DNA from: Bifidobacterium breve
GTDB taxonomy: Bacteria; Actinomycetota; Actinomycetes; Nanopelagicales; Nanopelagicaceae
Length of the DNA stretch: 64,000 bases
Direction: 5' to 3'
Assembly (NCBI GenBank): GCA_945889195.1
Contig: CAMDBB010000004.1
Span: 62,001-126,000 of the forward strand
Numbering within the stretch: the first letter of the stretch is position 1; every line of letters starts with the position of its first letter. The position numbers and the translations under genes were made by a program. The notes below the pieces were generated by a model that was not told where the DNA came from, searched no databases, and saw nothing but the letters and a program-made list of their open reading frames with translations. Of this stretch, positions 34,821-43,787 are shown piece by piece.

Positions 34821-35599
34821 CAAGAATAATTCCTGAGTTCCTCAGAGACTTGTCTAGCCTCATCTTGAACACTCATTCTCATTCTCTCTTTTGTAACTCG
34901 TTTCTCTGCTAAATAACGCTTCGGAACTGTGGAGCTTATGGCGGCAACTACCTTGCCTGTTTTATCAGTAACAGGCGCTGCTACACAGTAGAAGCGCTCG
35001 ACAAGTTCACCGTTGGATTCAGAGTAGCCATTAGTTCTCACTTTACTTACTTCCTCTAGAAGCTCATCGAGACTGCCGATAGTGGCGCTATTGAATTTCT
35101 TGAAGACTAAGTTCTTGAAAATACTCCTGATCTCTTCATCCGAGTATCCGGTCAGAAGAGATTTACCGAGAGCCGTTGCTTGTGCAGGAAGTCGAACCCC
35201 CACTTTTGATGGCAAGTCAAATGAGCGATCAGATTTAATCTGCGCCAGATACAAGGCATCGACACCAGAGAGAACTGCTAAGTGGACCGCAGAGTGGAGA
35301 TCATTCATAAGCTCAGTGATATGACTTTCAGCGACCGAAATGAGCTGGCTACTATTTAAGTATTGTTGAGTTGATTCCCAGGCTTGAATACCTAGCGTAA
35401 ATCTATTTGACCTGGCATCGAATTCAATCCATTTTTCTTGCTGGATAGTTGATAAGAGAACAAAGAGACTGCTCTTAGGAATTTCTAGATACTTTTGAAT
35501 TTCTGTGAAGGTTAATCCATTTTGATAACTTGATAGAAGCTTTAAAATTTGTAAAGTGCGAACAGAGGATTTGACTTCACCTTGTGCCGATTCAGCCAT
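34820..35599 (-). CDS. IclR-family transcriptional regulator
   Basis: 259 residues. N-terminal winged helix at ~11-70 ('TLQILKLLSSYQNGLTFTEIQKYLEIPKSSLFVLLSTI'), and a C-terminal IclR effector domain ('AVHLAVLSGVDALYLAQI', 'LPAQATALGKSLL', 'RFYCVAAPVTDKTGKVVAAIS'). Divergent from the amidohydrolase gene; the palindrome at 35616-35631 lies right between them, 17 bp from this start, so it should autoregulate. The same palindrome is present at two other divergent promoters of the island, so this is the likely island-wide regulator. Ligand unknown. Confidence 0.92.
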   Translation of the reverse strand: MAESAQGEVKSSVRTLQILKLLSSYQNGLTFTEIQKYLEIPKSSLFVLLSTIQQEKWIEFDARSNRFTLGIQAWESTQQYLNSSQLISVAESHITELMNDLHSAVHLAVLSGVDALYLAQIKSDRSFDLPSKVGVRLPAQATALGKSLLTGYSDEEIRSIFKNLVFKKFNSATIGSLDELLEEVSKVRTNGYSESNGELVERFYCVAAPVTDKTGKVVAAISSTVPKRYLAEKRVTKERMRMSVQDEARQVSEELRNYS

Positions 35600-35615
35600 T
35601 TGGTTTGCTCCTCCC

Positions 35616-35631
35616 GTTCACGTATATGAAC
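35616..35631. promoter_or_regulatory. IclR-type operator palindrome A
   Basis: GTTCACGTATATGAAC: arms GTTCA/TGAAC around a 6-bp centre. Its reverse complement differs from site B (38308-38323) at 1 of 16 positions. Located between iclR and the amidohydrolase gene. Confidence 0.75.
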
Positions 35632-35712
35632 AATTCGATTTATCTATGCTAGGTATAGTTCAGCGTCTAGACAAGGGCTATAGTTTGATTTTCTCTGGAA
35701 GGAGTCCTCCTG

Positions 35713-36882
35713 ATGGTTTCGATGGGCTCCGACATTGCCGTGGACCTTCTCTCGGATAGGCTCTTTAATCCCAAGCTGAAGAGTTTTGGTCCTGGCAGAA
35801 TTTCAGTAGAAAATGGTCTCGTCTCCATAATTGCCTCTAAAGGCTCATCTTCAGAGTCAGTAACCAGTAGAAAAACTATAGATTTATCTGGATTACTTGT
35901 GACCCCTGGATTGGTTGATTTCCATACCCACCTATTTCACGGTCAGGACTTGGGAGTTCATGCGGACACCTTGGTAAATCAGGGAGTGACTGCTGCCGTT
36001 GATGCTGGAAGCTCAGGAGCGCATCTATTCCCTGCCTATAAAGAGCTGGTAATCGATAAGTCAAAATTGCGGATTCAATCCTTTCTCAATATCGCAACAA
36101 TTGGGACTACGAGTATTTTGCTTCAAGGTGAACTTATGACACCTGCCTACTCAAACGAGGAGGCGGCAATTGCAATGGCGCAAACATTCCCTGAAGAAAT
36201 TATTGGGATAAAGGTCCGCGCCTCTAAAGATGTGGGTGGCGATTTAGCTGTCGATGGACTGTTGAAGGGAAGATCTGCAGCGACCAAACTTGGTCTGCCC
36301 CTGATGGTTCACCTCGGACCTGCGCCAGCGGATGTTGAATTTATCCTCGATCTTCTAGGTCCTGGCGATATTTTGACCCACGCATACACAGGCTGGGCCG
36401 GCAATACCCTTGTCGCTGACGCAAAACCTCGTCCAGCTTTCATCTCTGCGAAAAAGCGGGGGGTCTTATTCGATATCGGCCATGGGATGGGCGGCTTTGA
36501 TTCAACTGTGGCGAAGGTGCTGATAGATCATGATTTCTATCCAGACACGATTAGCACGGACGTGCATACATATTCCAAGGAGAAGGTACTTGGACTTCCA
36601 GAGGTGCTCTCAAAGTTTGTGGCGCTAGGGATGGAGCTCTCTGAAGTACTAGTCCGTGCCACCTCAGACCCTGGGCAATTCGGAAGATTTAAAGGGGTAG
36701 GCGTTGGCGTAATTGAAGTAGGTGCACAAGCAGATATTGCAGCTTTTGAATATTCTGAAGGAGAACATCAATTTAGCGATTGCCATGGCCATAGTTTTAA
36801 AGGAGATATGCGCCTGATTCCGGTGTTTACGATGATAAATGGCGAAGTTCTCTACGATCGAGATGGTCGGGCTGGCAGATGA
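35713..36882 (+). CDS. Amidohydrolase/deacetylase-family metallohydrolase
   Basis: 389 residues, ATG with AAGGAG eight bases upstream. 'PGLVDFHTHLFHGQDLG' carries the H-x-H metal ligands, 'GIKVRASK' has the bridging Lys, then 'LPLMVHLG', 'DILTHAYTG' and the Asp in 'TISTDVHTY'. The composition 'GVTAAVDAGSSGA' and the DVHTY end match the group that holds EF_0837/Atu3266-like enzymes, which cleave acetyl or acyl groups from D-hydroxy/amino acids. Such genes often neighbour SelA-like PLP genes; one is present at 42618. Likely removes an acyl group from the imported compound. Confidence 0.85.
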   Translation: MVSMGSDIAVDLLSDRLFNPKLKSFGPGRISVENGLVSIIASKGSSSESVTSRKTIDLSGLLVTPGLVDFHTHLFHGQDLGVHADTLVNQGVTAAVDAGSSGAHLFPAYKELVIDKSKLRIQSFLNIATIGTTSILLQGELMTPAYSNEEAAIAMAQTFPEEIIGIKVRASKDVGGDLAVDGLLKGRSAATKLGLPLMVHLGPAPADVEFILDLLGPGDILTHAYTGWAGNTLVADAKPRPAFISAKKRGVLFDIGHGMGGFDSTVAKVLIDHDFYPDTISTDVHTYSKEKVLGLPEVLSKFVALGMELSEVLVRATSDPGQFGRFKGVGVGVIEVGAQADIAAFEYSEGEHQFSDCHGHSFKGDMRLIPVFTMINGEVLYDRDGRAGR

Positions 36883-36887
36883 GTAGT

Positions 36888-37901
36888 TTACTTAATACTT
36901 TTTAATATCTCATCTGAGTAAGCAAAAATGGCTGGTGCTCCACCTGTGTGCCAAAAAAGAGTTCTTTTTCCATCGGCTGGGAGATTCTTCAAGCTGGCTG
37001 CCGCTTTTGAAGTGTAGACAGGGTCCAAGATCACGCCCTCATATCTTGCAAAATCAACTAGCGCAGAGAGACTTTCTTTGGTGGTCTTTGAATATCCTTC
37101 ACCCACATAGGTAAAGTCTAGATTGATATCTGAAACATCAACTGCACCAAAATCAATTTTTAGTAAAGCACAGATTTCCTTCATTGATTCTAGAACGGTG
37201 GCCTCAATTGGATATTCATTTGATAACGGCGCAACTCCGACCACTTCTACCTCTTTATAACCAAGCAACTTCAAACCCAATAAAACCCCAATAAATGTAG
37301 CGCCAACTGCTGGCATGACGATTCTTTGTGGGAACTCATCTTCGGTAAGTTGTTCGACTAGCTCGAGAGTTGCTTTTAGGTATCCTAAGCTTCCTAGAAT
37401 TTCAGATTTTGGGTAAGTAATCAGATATGGCCTTCGCCCAAGCGCCTCTAGAGATTCACTCAATTTCTTCTTCTGCTCTTCGTGAGCGCTGCCCAGTTTG
37501 CCCTCAAAATAAGTGATATTTGCGCCCAGAAATTGTGAGACTAAGTGCGAACCAGTGTTCTTCTTTTGATTGTAATGATCACTCAGTACTAGATAGCAAT
37601 CAAGATCATGCATGGCACAGGCAGCTGATACCTGGCGAGCATAATTTGACTGCAGAGCCCCACCGTGAACGATGCAATCTGCACCCTGCTTAATAGCTTC
37701 GCCAAGTAGGAACTCGAGTTGTCTAGATTTATTGCCACCAAAGGCGGGGCCAATCAGATCATCTCGCTTTACATATAAATCAAAACCCAACCCCCATTTT
37801 GATTTTAAATTGTCGAGCTTCTGCACCGGCGAAGGGCCTTTACATAAGGGCAACTGTTCAAATCGAGACAGGTACTCCTTGAGTAACCCTGCTGAAATCA
37901 T
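36888..37901 (-). CDS. D-cysteine desulfhydrase / ACC deaminase-family PLP enzyme
   Basis: 337 residues. Fold type II PLP protein: 'LYVKRDDLIGPAFGGNKSRQLEFLL' (in two blocks; Schiff-base K58), 'VHGGALQSNYARQVSAAC', 'VMPAVGATFIG', and 'TLFWHTGGAPAIFAYSDEI'. This is the DcyD/1-aminocyclopropane-1-carboxylate deaminase group, which produces a 2-oxo acid plus ammonia from D-cysteine, other D-amino acids, or ACC. Its start abuts the stop of the mutarotase-like gene, so both are driven from the site-B promoter region. Exact substrate unclear. Confidence 0.88.
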   Translation of the reverse strand: MISAGLLKEYLSRFEQLPLCKGPSPVQKLDNLKSKWGLGFDLYVKRDDLIGPAFGGNKSRQLEFLLGEAIKQGADCIVHGGALQSNYARQVSAACAMHDLDCYLVLSDHYNQKKNTGSHLVSQFLGANITYFEGKLGSAHEEQKKKLSESLEALGRRPYLITYPKSEILGSLGYLKATLELVEQLTEDEFPQRIVMPAVGATFIGVLLGLKLLGYKEVEVVGVAPLSNEYPIEATVLESMKEICALLKIDFGAVDVSDINLDFTYVGEGYSKTTKESLSALVDFARYEGVILDPVYTSKAAASLKNLPADGKRTLFWHTGGAPAIFAYSDEILKSIK

Positions 37902-38222
37902 CTAGGTACCTTCAAAGCGAAAGACCCTGGGTAGACGCTTGAGTAATGGCAATTCCTTATCGACCTCTCGATATTTACAAATAGAGATAATCTCCTGCGT
38001 CCAACTTGGACTTACATCCTCGTGCAGATACTCATGAAGCCTAGATTCACTTTCATAGTTGAAAACACCAAATATATGATCGCCATCTCGGAAGATTGAA
38101 AAGTTACTCATTCCGGCCAGTTTCAGCTGCTCAGCTATCTCGTGCGGCACAGGGGAGTGCAGGTCGATGTACCTTTGCCCCATTTCAGGCTCTAGAACTA
38201 GATGAAATGCCGCTTGGTTCAT
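37902..38222 (-). CDS. L-rhamnose mutarotase-like (DUF718) protein
   Basis: 106 residues, full length for the family. 'MGQRYIDLHSPVPHEIAEQLKLAGMSNFSIFRDGDHIFGVFNYE' shows (over several blocks) the RhaM signature: an early Tyr (RYIDLHS), 'SIFRDG' and 'IFGVFNYE'. RhaM interconverts sugar anomers. Its presence implies that the imported compound, or an intermediate, has a reducing-sugar ring. Sits directly upstream of the D-cysteine-desulfhydrase-like gene and divergent from the transporter. Confidence 0.85.
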   Translation of the reverse strand: MNQAAFHLVLEPEMGQRYIDLHSPVPHEIAEQLKLAGMSNFSIFRDGDHIFGVFNYESESRLHEYLHEDVSPSWTQEIISICKYREVDKELPLLKRLPRVFRFEGT

Positions 38223-38307
38223 AAAAACCTCCCGAAAATGGTTGGCTAAAAGTTATCAGAATTGCTTGACACGTGGGGGTTCTCGGAGGAAAGTAAATAG
38301 AAAGTTT

Positions 38308-38323
38308 GTTCATATACATGAAC
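38308..38323. promoter_or_regulatory. IclR-type operator palindrome B
   Basis: GTTCATATACATGAAC, with the symmetry continuing outwards to TTTGTTCA...TGAACAAA (38305-38326). It lies 22 bp before the substrate-binding gene and downstream of a TTGACA hexamer at 38266, a place fit for repression of the transporter operon. Confidence 0.8.
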
Positions 38324-38345
38324 AAATAAGAAAGAGGAGTTCTAA

Positions 38346-39689
38346 ATGGAGAGTACAGAAAATGGTTCAAGTTTAAATTTGAACATGGATCGCCGTACAT
38401 TGCTCAAGTCTATGGGTGTTGCAGGTCTAGCTTCTGCTCCACTTTTAAATAGTGGAATGATGTCAGCTGCTGAAGCGGCTGGGCAGACGATCAATTTCAC
38501 AGCTTGGGAGTATCAACCAGACACAATTAAGTCACTAGTGGCTAATTGGTCTAAGCAAACTAAGAACAAAGTCAATATCAGTTTTATTCCTAACGTTGGT
38601 TACACAGCTGGAATTCAGGCTCGTCAACGTGGTGGAAAACCAGCAGATGTGTTTTATAACTTTGCTTATAACTCACAAAAGTTTGTAAATCAAAAGTGGG
38701 CTGCAGACCTTCGCGGACTTCCGGGAGCAGAGAAGATGGTTGCAGACATGTTCCCATCAGCTCGTAGCCGATTTGTAGCTGAAAACGGAGCAATTGTAAG
38801 TGCTCCATATTTCTCAGCTGTGCATATGCTGCAATACAACAAGAAGATGGTTGCTGCTGCAGGATTTAACAGCACTCCAAATTCACTTCAAGAGACATAC
38901 GATCAATGTAAGAAAATCAAGGCAAACGGTGTTGAGTCCCCATATGTTGCGTATTGGGTAAAGGACTTCGTCGAAGAGTATCTACATGTGTACCTACTCG
39001 CTGGCAACGTTCAACCGTTTGATAAAAAGGGTGATCCAATCTTCATGGATGACCCAAAGACACTTGATGTACTCAACTGGTGGCAGGCCATGTACAAGGA
39101 TGGAATGACTCCTAAGTCAGTTCTCACTGATGATCCAGGCAAGCACACAAGCTCGATGGCAAATGGACAGGCCGCTTTCTATGCTCTGCACCATTACTTC
39201 CTTCGCGATATTGTCGAAAGCAAGGGTCCTTCCTCAGGTGATATCTCACAGGCCAAGATTGTTGGCACTGGCGGTAAAACTCTACAAATGGGCGAAGTCA
39301 TCCAGATGGGTGGAAAAGTCACAGGAGCTAAGAAGGCTGCAGCTTGGGACTTCATGAAGACCTATGGATATAAGGATAAAAGCGGGAAATTCACGACTTT
39401 CCAGAAGTGGGCAGCCTCAGGTGCGCTTTGCGCTCCATACCCAGGCTTCTTCACAGATCCAAAGGTCATAGCGGCGTTTCCGGATTACATGGACTTGTCT
39501 CTCATTAAAGACACATTCCAGAATGCTTCAGATATCGTCCCAGCTCGTACATCGCCTTGGTACCAGGGCTTCCAAGCACAGTGTGGAACTATCATCCACG
39601 ACTTGCTACTTGGAAACTCAAATGCTCGTGCAACAGCAAATGCCCTTGCAATTGCATGCAAGACCGCTAAATCAGGCAGTGGTCTTTAA
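38346..39689 (+). CDS. ABC transporter sugar-type substrate-binding protein, Tat-exported
   Basis: 447 residues; AAGAGGAG lies nine bases upstream. The N-terminus 'NMDRRTLLKSMGVAGLASAPLL' is a Tat signal (D-R-R-x-L-L-K). The mature protein is a family-1 extracellular solute-binding protein ('INFTAWEYQPDTIKSLVANW', 'KPADVFYNFAYNSQKF', 'DVLNWWQAMYKDG', 'GQAAFYALHHYF'), of the group serving di- and oligosaccharides or glycosides. It begins an operon with two permeases and three enzymes, under operator B. Confidence 0.92.
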   Translation: MESTENGSSLNLNMDRRTLLKSMGVAGLASAPLLNSGMMSAAEAAGQTINFTAWEYQPDTIKSLVANWSKQTKNKVNISFIPNVGYTAGIQARQRGGKPADVFYNFAYNSQKFVNQKWAADLRGLPGAEKMVADMFPSARSRFVAENGAIVSAPYFSAVHMLQYNKKMVAAAGFNSTPNSLQETYDQCKKIKANGVESPYVAYWVKDFVEEYLHVYLLAGNVQPFDKKGDPIFMDDPKTLDVLNWWQAMYKDGMTPKSVLTDDPGKHTSSMANGQAAFYALHHYFLRDIVESKGPSSGDISQAKIVGTGGKTLQMGEVIQMGGKVTGAKKAAAWDFMKTYGYKDKSGKFTTFQKWAASGALCAPYPGFFTDPKVIAAFPDYMDLSLIKDTFQNASDIVPARTSPWYQGFQAQCGTIIHDLLLGNSNARATANALAIACKTAKSGSGL

Positions 39690-39716
39690 GAAGTAAACGA
39701 GGATATGAGTAGTTAG

Positions 39717-40637
39717 GTGATTCTCAAGTCACATCGTGCAAGAAGAGAGGAGTCAAAGCGTTCGGTTTCTAACGGACGCTTTGGCTTCTATCTTGCCCTT
39801 CCTTCAATTCTTGTCCTCTTAGCTTTATTGGCAATCCCTGCCGTACTTACAATCTTTCAGAGCTTCTTTATCGTTCCCCCAGATGGCGTGGGGATAGGAG
39901 AATTCACAAAGGTAGATAATTACCTCTTTCTCTTCAAAAATGAGATTTTTTGGGCCACGAGTCTTAGATCAATATGGTTTGCTCTAATTTTTATCGTGGG
40001 CTCCACAGTTATTGGAATGGCTGCGGCACTTCTTTTAAATGAGAAATTCGTTGGCCGGATGGTTTTAAGAGGTCTTTTGGTCTTGCCATGGGCATGCCCA
40101 TGGCTCATTGTAGGAATTATCTGGAAATGGTTTGCTGATGGAAATATAGGACTTCTCAATGGAGTTTTGATGCGCCTGAACCTAATCTCTGAGTACAAGG
40201 ACTTCCTCAGTGACCCTAGTTGGGCCATTTGGATGACTGCCATTGCAGCAACATGGCGCCAATCTTGTCTCGTGGCCCTTCTACTCTTGGCCGGCTTGCA
40301 AACTATGCCACGTGAAATTTGGGATGCCGCTAGCGTTGATGGCGCTGGCATCTTTCAGCGCTTTCGCCACATCACCTTGCCTTGGTTGCGCCCAGCTCTA
40401 ACGGTCGTCACCGTATTAAATGTTATCTACGGACTTATGCAATTCGACGTCATCTTTGCGATGACTCAAGGTGGCCCAGGATCTTCAACGACGCTACTCA
40501 GTTTCCTGATCTATCGACAGTTCTTCATCTTCACAAATTTTGGAATTGGATCTGCTCTAGCTGTGGCGCTAGCCCTTATCGCCCTAGTCGGTGGACTCAT
40601 TGCGGTAAAAACCCTTTATCGAAAGATTGAGGTGTAG
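39717..40637 (+). CDS. ABC sugar transporter permease (MalF/UgpA-like)
   Basis: 306 residues, GTG start. Six hydrophobic helices; the EAA loop reads 'REIWDAASVDGAGIFQRFRHITLPWLRP', the consensus for carbohydrate-uptake type-1 permeases. The C-terminal stretch 'MTQGGPGSSTTLLSFLIYRQFF' is also typical of the MalF group. It pairs with the permease encoded three bases downstream. Confidence 0.93.
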   Translation: MILKSHRARREESKRSVSNGRFGFYLALPSILVLLALLAIPAVLTIFQSFFIVPPDGVGIGEFTKVDNYLFLFKNEIFWATSLRSIWFALIFIVGSTVIGMAAALLLNEKFVGRMVLRGLLVLPWACPWLIVGIIWKWFADGNIGLLNGVLMRLNLISEYKDFLSDPSWAIWMTAIAATWRQSCLVALLLLAGLQTMPREIWDAASVDGAGIFQRFRHITLPWLRPALTVVTVLNVIYGLMQFDVIFAMTQGGPGSSTTLLSFLIYRQFFIFTNFGIGSALAVALALIALVGGLIAVKTLYRKIEV

Positions 40638-40640
40638 AAA

Positions 40641-41564
40641 TTGAGTACCATGATAAAGCGGAGGAGATTTACTCGGCGCCGAGTAACACGAAATACTATG
40701 ATTTACTCCGCAGCTGCTGTTTTTGTTGTATGGATTCTCTTCCCAATTTGGTACACCTTAAGTAGCTCTTTCACAAAGCCAAGCGAGATAGGCGCCCGTC
40801 CGACACCATTTTGGCCAGCTAGCCCAACGCTGGATAACTATCGATTAGTTCTTGGAATTCCGACAAAAGATCAGGAATGTATTCCGGGAATCGATATTGT
40901 GAACTGCGGAGCAGCCGCAAGTAATGTGTCTGTAAACAAACTGGTAGACACCATGTTTAACAGTTTCATAGTCGGTGCTGCGGTGGTTTTCTTTACCTTG
41001 CTCATATCCACAATCGCTGCCTACTCGCTGTCACGATATCGATTTGCCGGCTCAGTGTTTTTTCTAAACTTTACGATACTTTCCAGAATCGTTCCTGGAT
41101 TAGTTCTAGTAGCACCAATTTTTATATTTTTACGAGTTCTTAACCTTCTTAATACTCCGTGGGCTTTGATTATCAGTTACACCTCATTCACCTTGCCATT
41201 AGCAATAATCATATTAAAGAACTATTTTGATCAGATATCGATTGATTTAGAAGAGGCCGCTGCACTGGATGGTGCAGGCAGACTACAGACCCTAAAGCTA
41301 GTGATTTTGCCAGTGGCCGTTCCTGGCTTAATTGCAACGGGAGTACTTGTTTTCCTCGAGTCCTGGAGCGAGTTCTTCTTCGCCCTGGTACTTACTGATT
41401 CCTATACGGTTCCTGCTTTATTGGCGGGCTTTCTATCAATGCAGACTTTCAACTGGACTTTACTATCAGCTGCAACAATCATTGCGATAATTCCACCAGT
41501 ACTCTTAGTTATGATCTTCCAGAAGTATATTGTCACGGCGCTGGCATCCGGAACTGGAAAGTGA
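40641..41564 (+). CDS. ABC sugar transporter permease (MalG/UgpE-like)
   Basis: 307 residues, TTG start at 40641. EAA loop 'IDLEEAAALDGAGRLQTLKLVILPVAVPG', with a periplasmic insert of ~45 residues carrying two cysteines (KDQECIPGIDIVNCGA), which is unusual and may form a disulfide. No ATP-binding gene follows: the next gene is an oxidoreductase overlapping at TGATG. The importer must borrow an ATPase of MsmX/UgpC type encoded elsewhere. Confidence 0.92.
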   Translation: MSTMIKRRRFTRRRVTRNTMIYSAAAVFVVWILFPIWYTLSSSFTKPSEIGARPTPFWPASPTLDNYRLVLGIPTKDQECIPGIDIVNCGAAASNVSVNKLVDTMFNSFIVGAAVVFFTLLISTIAAYSLSRYRFAGSVFFLNFTILSRIVPGLVLVAPIFIFLRVLNLLNTPWALIISYTSFTLPLAIIILKNYFDQISIDLEEAAALDGAGRLQTLKLVILPVAVPGLIATGVLVFLESWSEFFFALVLTDSYTVPALLAGFLSMQTFNWTLLSAATIIAIIPPVLLVMIFQKYIVTALASGTGK

Positions 41565-42616
41565 TGAGCCCCAAGATTCGAGTTGGTGTTCTGAGCGCAG
41601 GAGCATGGTCAGTCGCAGTTCATATACCTGAGTTAAAGAAACACCCAGATGTAGAACTGGTAGTAGTCACTAATCAGAGTATCGAGATGGCAAATAAGAT
41701 CAAAGAAATGTTTGGCTTCGAAAGTGCTCTTGATTCCTGGGAGAAGGCTCTGGAGTATAAATTGGATGCGGTGATTGTAAGTAGCCCACCAATTGCGCAT
41801 GAAGCGATGGTTATTGCGGCCTTGAATGCAGGTGCTCATGTTCTGTGCGAGAAGCCATTCGCACTTAATGGAGATTCGGCTTCTAGGATGATACTTGCCT
41901 CGAAGAAGAGTAATCGGGCTCTGCTCATTGGATATGGCTGGCCTTATACCGATATTTTCAGCCGGGTTCGCGATTTGATCAGAGAGGGCCTCATCGGAAA
42001 AGTTGAATTTGCTAACCTAGGAATCACATGTGGGATCCGTGAGATTCTGCAAGGACAATCTTCAGACCATTCAACTTCGACAGGTTTTTTGAGCGAAAAG
42101 CAGACATATCTCGACCCAAAAATTGCCGGTGGTGGCGCCATTGGTACGACAATGAGTCATTCTCTCGGTCTGCTGATTCATATTCTTGGAGATTCATTTG
42201 ATTGGGTAGCTAGTTCTAGCTTCCCAGCAGGAGAAGCTCTCGATTATCACGAATCTGTCTCTGGACAGATGAAAAATGGAGCCGCCGTAAATATGTACTG
42301 TGTCAGCACCTTTGGCAGCGCACCACATGTGACATGGAGATTTGAAGCATTTGGAGATAAAGGTGATTTACGTGTGGATCCAACCAATCGTCAGATTACC
42401 TTCCATGGCGCTATTGGGGATTCGTGGGTGCAAGATTTTGATGAAGAAGGGGTTACATATAAGTCATATATGCCAACCGCTTTGCTCTTAGAACGTGCGC
42501 GAGGAAATGAAATTCCTGATGGGTGCGATAGCTCTATTGGCCAGTTAGTTGTCAATGCAACTGACGGAATCTATGAGAGCTGGCGAACGGGCTCTCGTAG
42601 CAAGGTAGCGCCGTAA
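41564..42616 (+). CDS. Gfo/Idh/MocA-family oxidoreductase
   Basis: 350 residues from the ATG at 41564 that overlaps the permease stop (a GTG at 41561 is possible). N-terminal Rossmann motif 'VGVLSAGAWSVAVHIPEL' with weakened glycines, the EKP motif in 'GAHVLCEKPFALN', and the GG segment 'PKIAGGGAIGTTMSHSLGLLIHI' with the catalytic His. Such enzymes oxidise or reduce sugars and sugar acids at a hydroxyl with NAD(P). Part of the transporter operon, so it likely acts early on the imported compound. Confidence 0.9.
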   Translation: MSPKIRVGVLSAGAWSVAVHIPELKKHPDVELVVVTNQSIEMANKIKEMFGFESALDSWEKALEYKLDAVIVSSPPIAHEAMVIAALNAGAHVLCEKPFALNGDSASRMILASKKSNRALLIGYGWPYTDIFSRVRDLIREGLIGKVEFANLGITCGIREILQGQSSDHSTSTGFLSEKQTYLDPKIAGGGAIGTTMSHSLGLLIHILGDSFDWVASSSFPAGEALDYHESVSGQMKNGAAVNMYCVSTFGSAPHVTWRFEAFGDKGDLRVDPTNRQITFHGAIGDSWVQDFDEEGVTYKSYMPTALLLERARGNEIPDGCDSSIGQLVVNATDGIYESWRTGSRSKVAP

Positions 42617-42617
42617 T

Positions 42618-43787
42618 ATGTCTATTTTTCCTCTACTGGGAATTGAGCCAATTATTAATGGGGTCGGGCCAGCTACCCGACTTGGTGGTCTGTCATTAAG
42701 CGAAAATGTATGGAGCGCCATGAAAGAGGCGAATCAGAGTAGTTATCGAATGGATGAGCTTCATCTGCATGCGGGCGCTCTAATTGCAAAGATGATAGGT
42801 GCGCCTGCAAGTCTCGTGACAGCTGGGGCCTCTGCATCTTTGACGCTAAGTGCTGCAGCTGCGATTGCAGGTTTTGACCGTCAGATGCTAATTGACCTGC
42901 CTTTCCCGAAGAGCAAAAAGGTGGAAATTTTAGTTCAACGAGTGCATCAAGATCCTTATGATCACGCCTTAACTGCAGCTGGTGCGCAGATTAGAGCTTT
43001 CGGTGGCGAGAATGGCTCAACGGTTGATCAACTTCATGCTGCCCTTAATTCAAATGTCTGTGCCTTGCTCTGGCGAGAAAGCGAAGGAGATAGCGCTCTA
43101 GATTTGGCGACCTGTTCGAAAATTGCCCATGAAAATGGCATTCCAGTAATTGTCGATGGCGCCCTATTCGTTCCTCCAGCCAGTCGTTTGCAGGATTATC
43201 TCAAGCAAGGCGCAGATTTCGTAGCCATCAGCGGCGGTAAAAGTTTTAGAGGCCCTCATACCAGTGGCTTATTAGTAGCTAGCCCGGCAAATATCAAGAT
43301 TGCGCTCCTGCATCATTTAGATTTAGATGAGCGAAGCGCAACATGGAGTTATGAAATTGGCGATGGTCAATTCGCGGACCTTCCTTCAAATGGAATTGGT
43401 AGAGCTATGAAAGTTGGCAGAGAGCAAATATTTGGGCTAATCGCCGCGATTCAGGATTATCTACTTGAACCTTCTTATCAAGTTGGTGATGCAGAAGTTG
43501 TTGAGTGTAAAAAAGAATTAGATCAAGGGGACATGGTGCAATCTGAGATGAGATTTTACTCGCCCTTAAACGTGACAAATTTGCATATAGCTTCGCCTAA
43601 ACCTCTCTCCGCTGATCAGTTTTACAGCCATCTTGCTTCTGGTGCTCCGAGGATAATTCTTGGCCAGGAGATGTCTGATAAAGGATTCCTGACGCTAAAT
43701 CCTATGGCGCTTCAAAAAGGTGAGGGTTCTCAAATCGGAAGAAGAATTAATGAGATCGCGAGACAGGGGCAGGGTAAAAAAATATGA
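42618..43787 (+). CDS. SelA-like PLP enzyme (DgaE-type lyase group)
   Basis: 389 residues. Fold type I, with 'LGIEPIINGVGPATRLGGLSLSENV' at the start and the Schiff-base Lys208 in 'AISGGKSFRGPHTSGLL'. It is a SelA relative that lacks the extended N-terminal tRNA-binding domain, as in D-glucosaminate-6-phosphate ammonia lyase and uncharacterised partners of deacetylase-family amidohydrolases. A beta-elimination or deamination on a D-amino(sugar) acid is the likely reaction. Overlaps the next gene by ATGA. Confidence 0.85.
   Translation: MSIFPLLGIEPIINGVGPATRLGGLSLSENVWSAMKEANQSSYRMDELHLHAGALIAKMIGAPASLVTAGASASLTLSAAAAIAGFDRQMLIDLPFPKSKKVEILVQRVHQDPYDHALTAAGAQIRAFGGENGSTVDQLHAALNSNVCALLWRESEGDSALDLATCSKIAHENGIPVIVDGALFVPPASRLQDYLKQGADFVAISGGKSFRGPHTSGLLVASPANIKIALLHHLDLDERSATWSYEIGDGQFADLPSNGIGRAMKVGREQIFGLIAAIQDYLLEPSYQVGDAEVVECKKELDQGDMVQSEMRFYSPLNVTNLHIASPKPLSADQFYSHLASGAPRIILGQEMSDKGFLTLNPMALQKGEGSQIGRRINEIARQGQGKKI

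Noticed and set aside
42618-43787. Selenocysteine synthase (SelA) and hence a selenocysteine reading of the TGA at 6982
   Set aside because: The protein is the shorter SelA-like lyase type without the tRNA-binding extension, no selB/selC/SECIS is seen, and the TGA is best explained as a mutated Trp codon.
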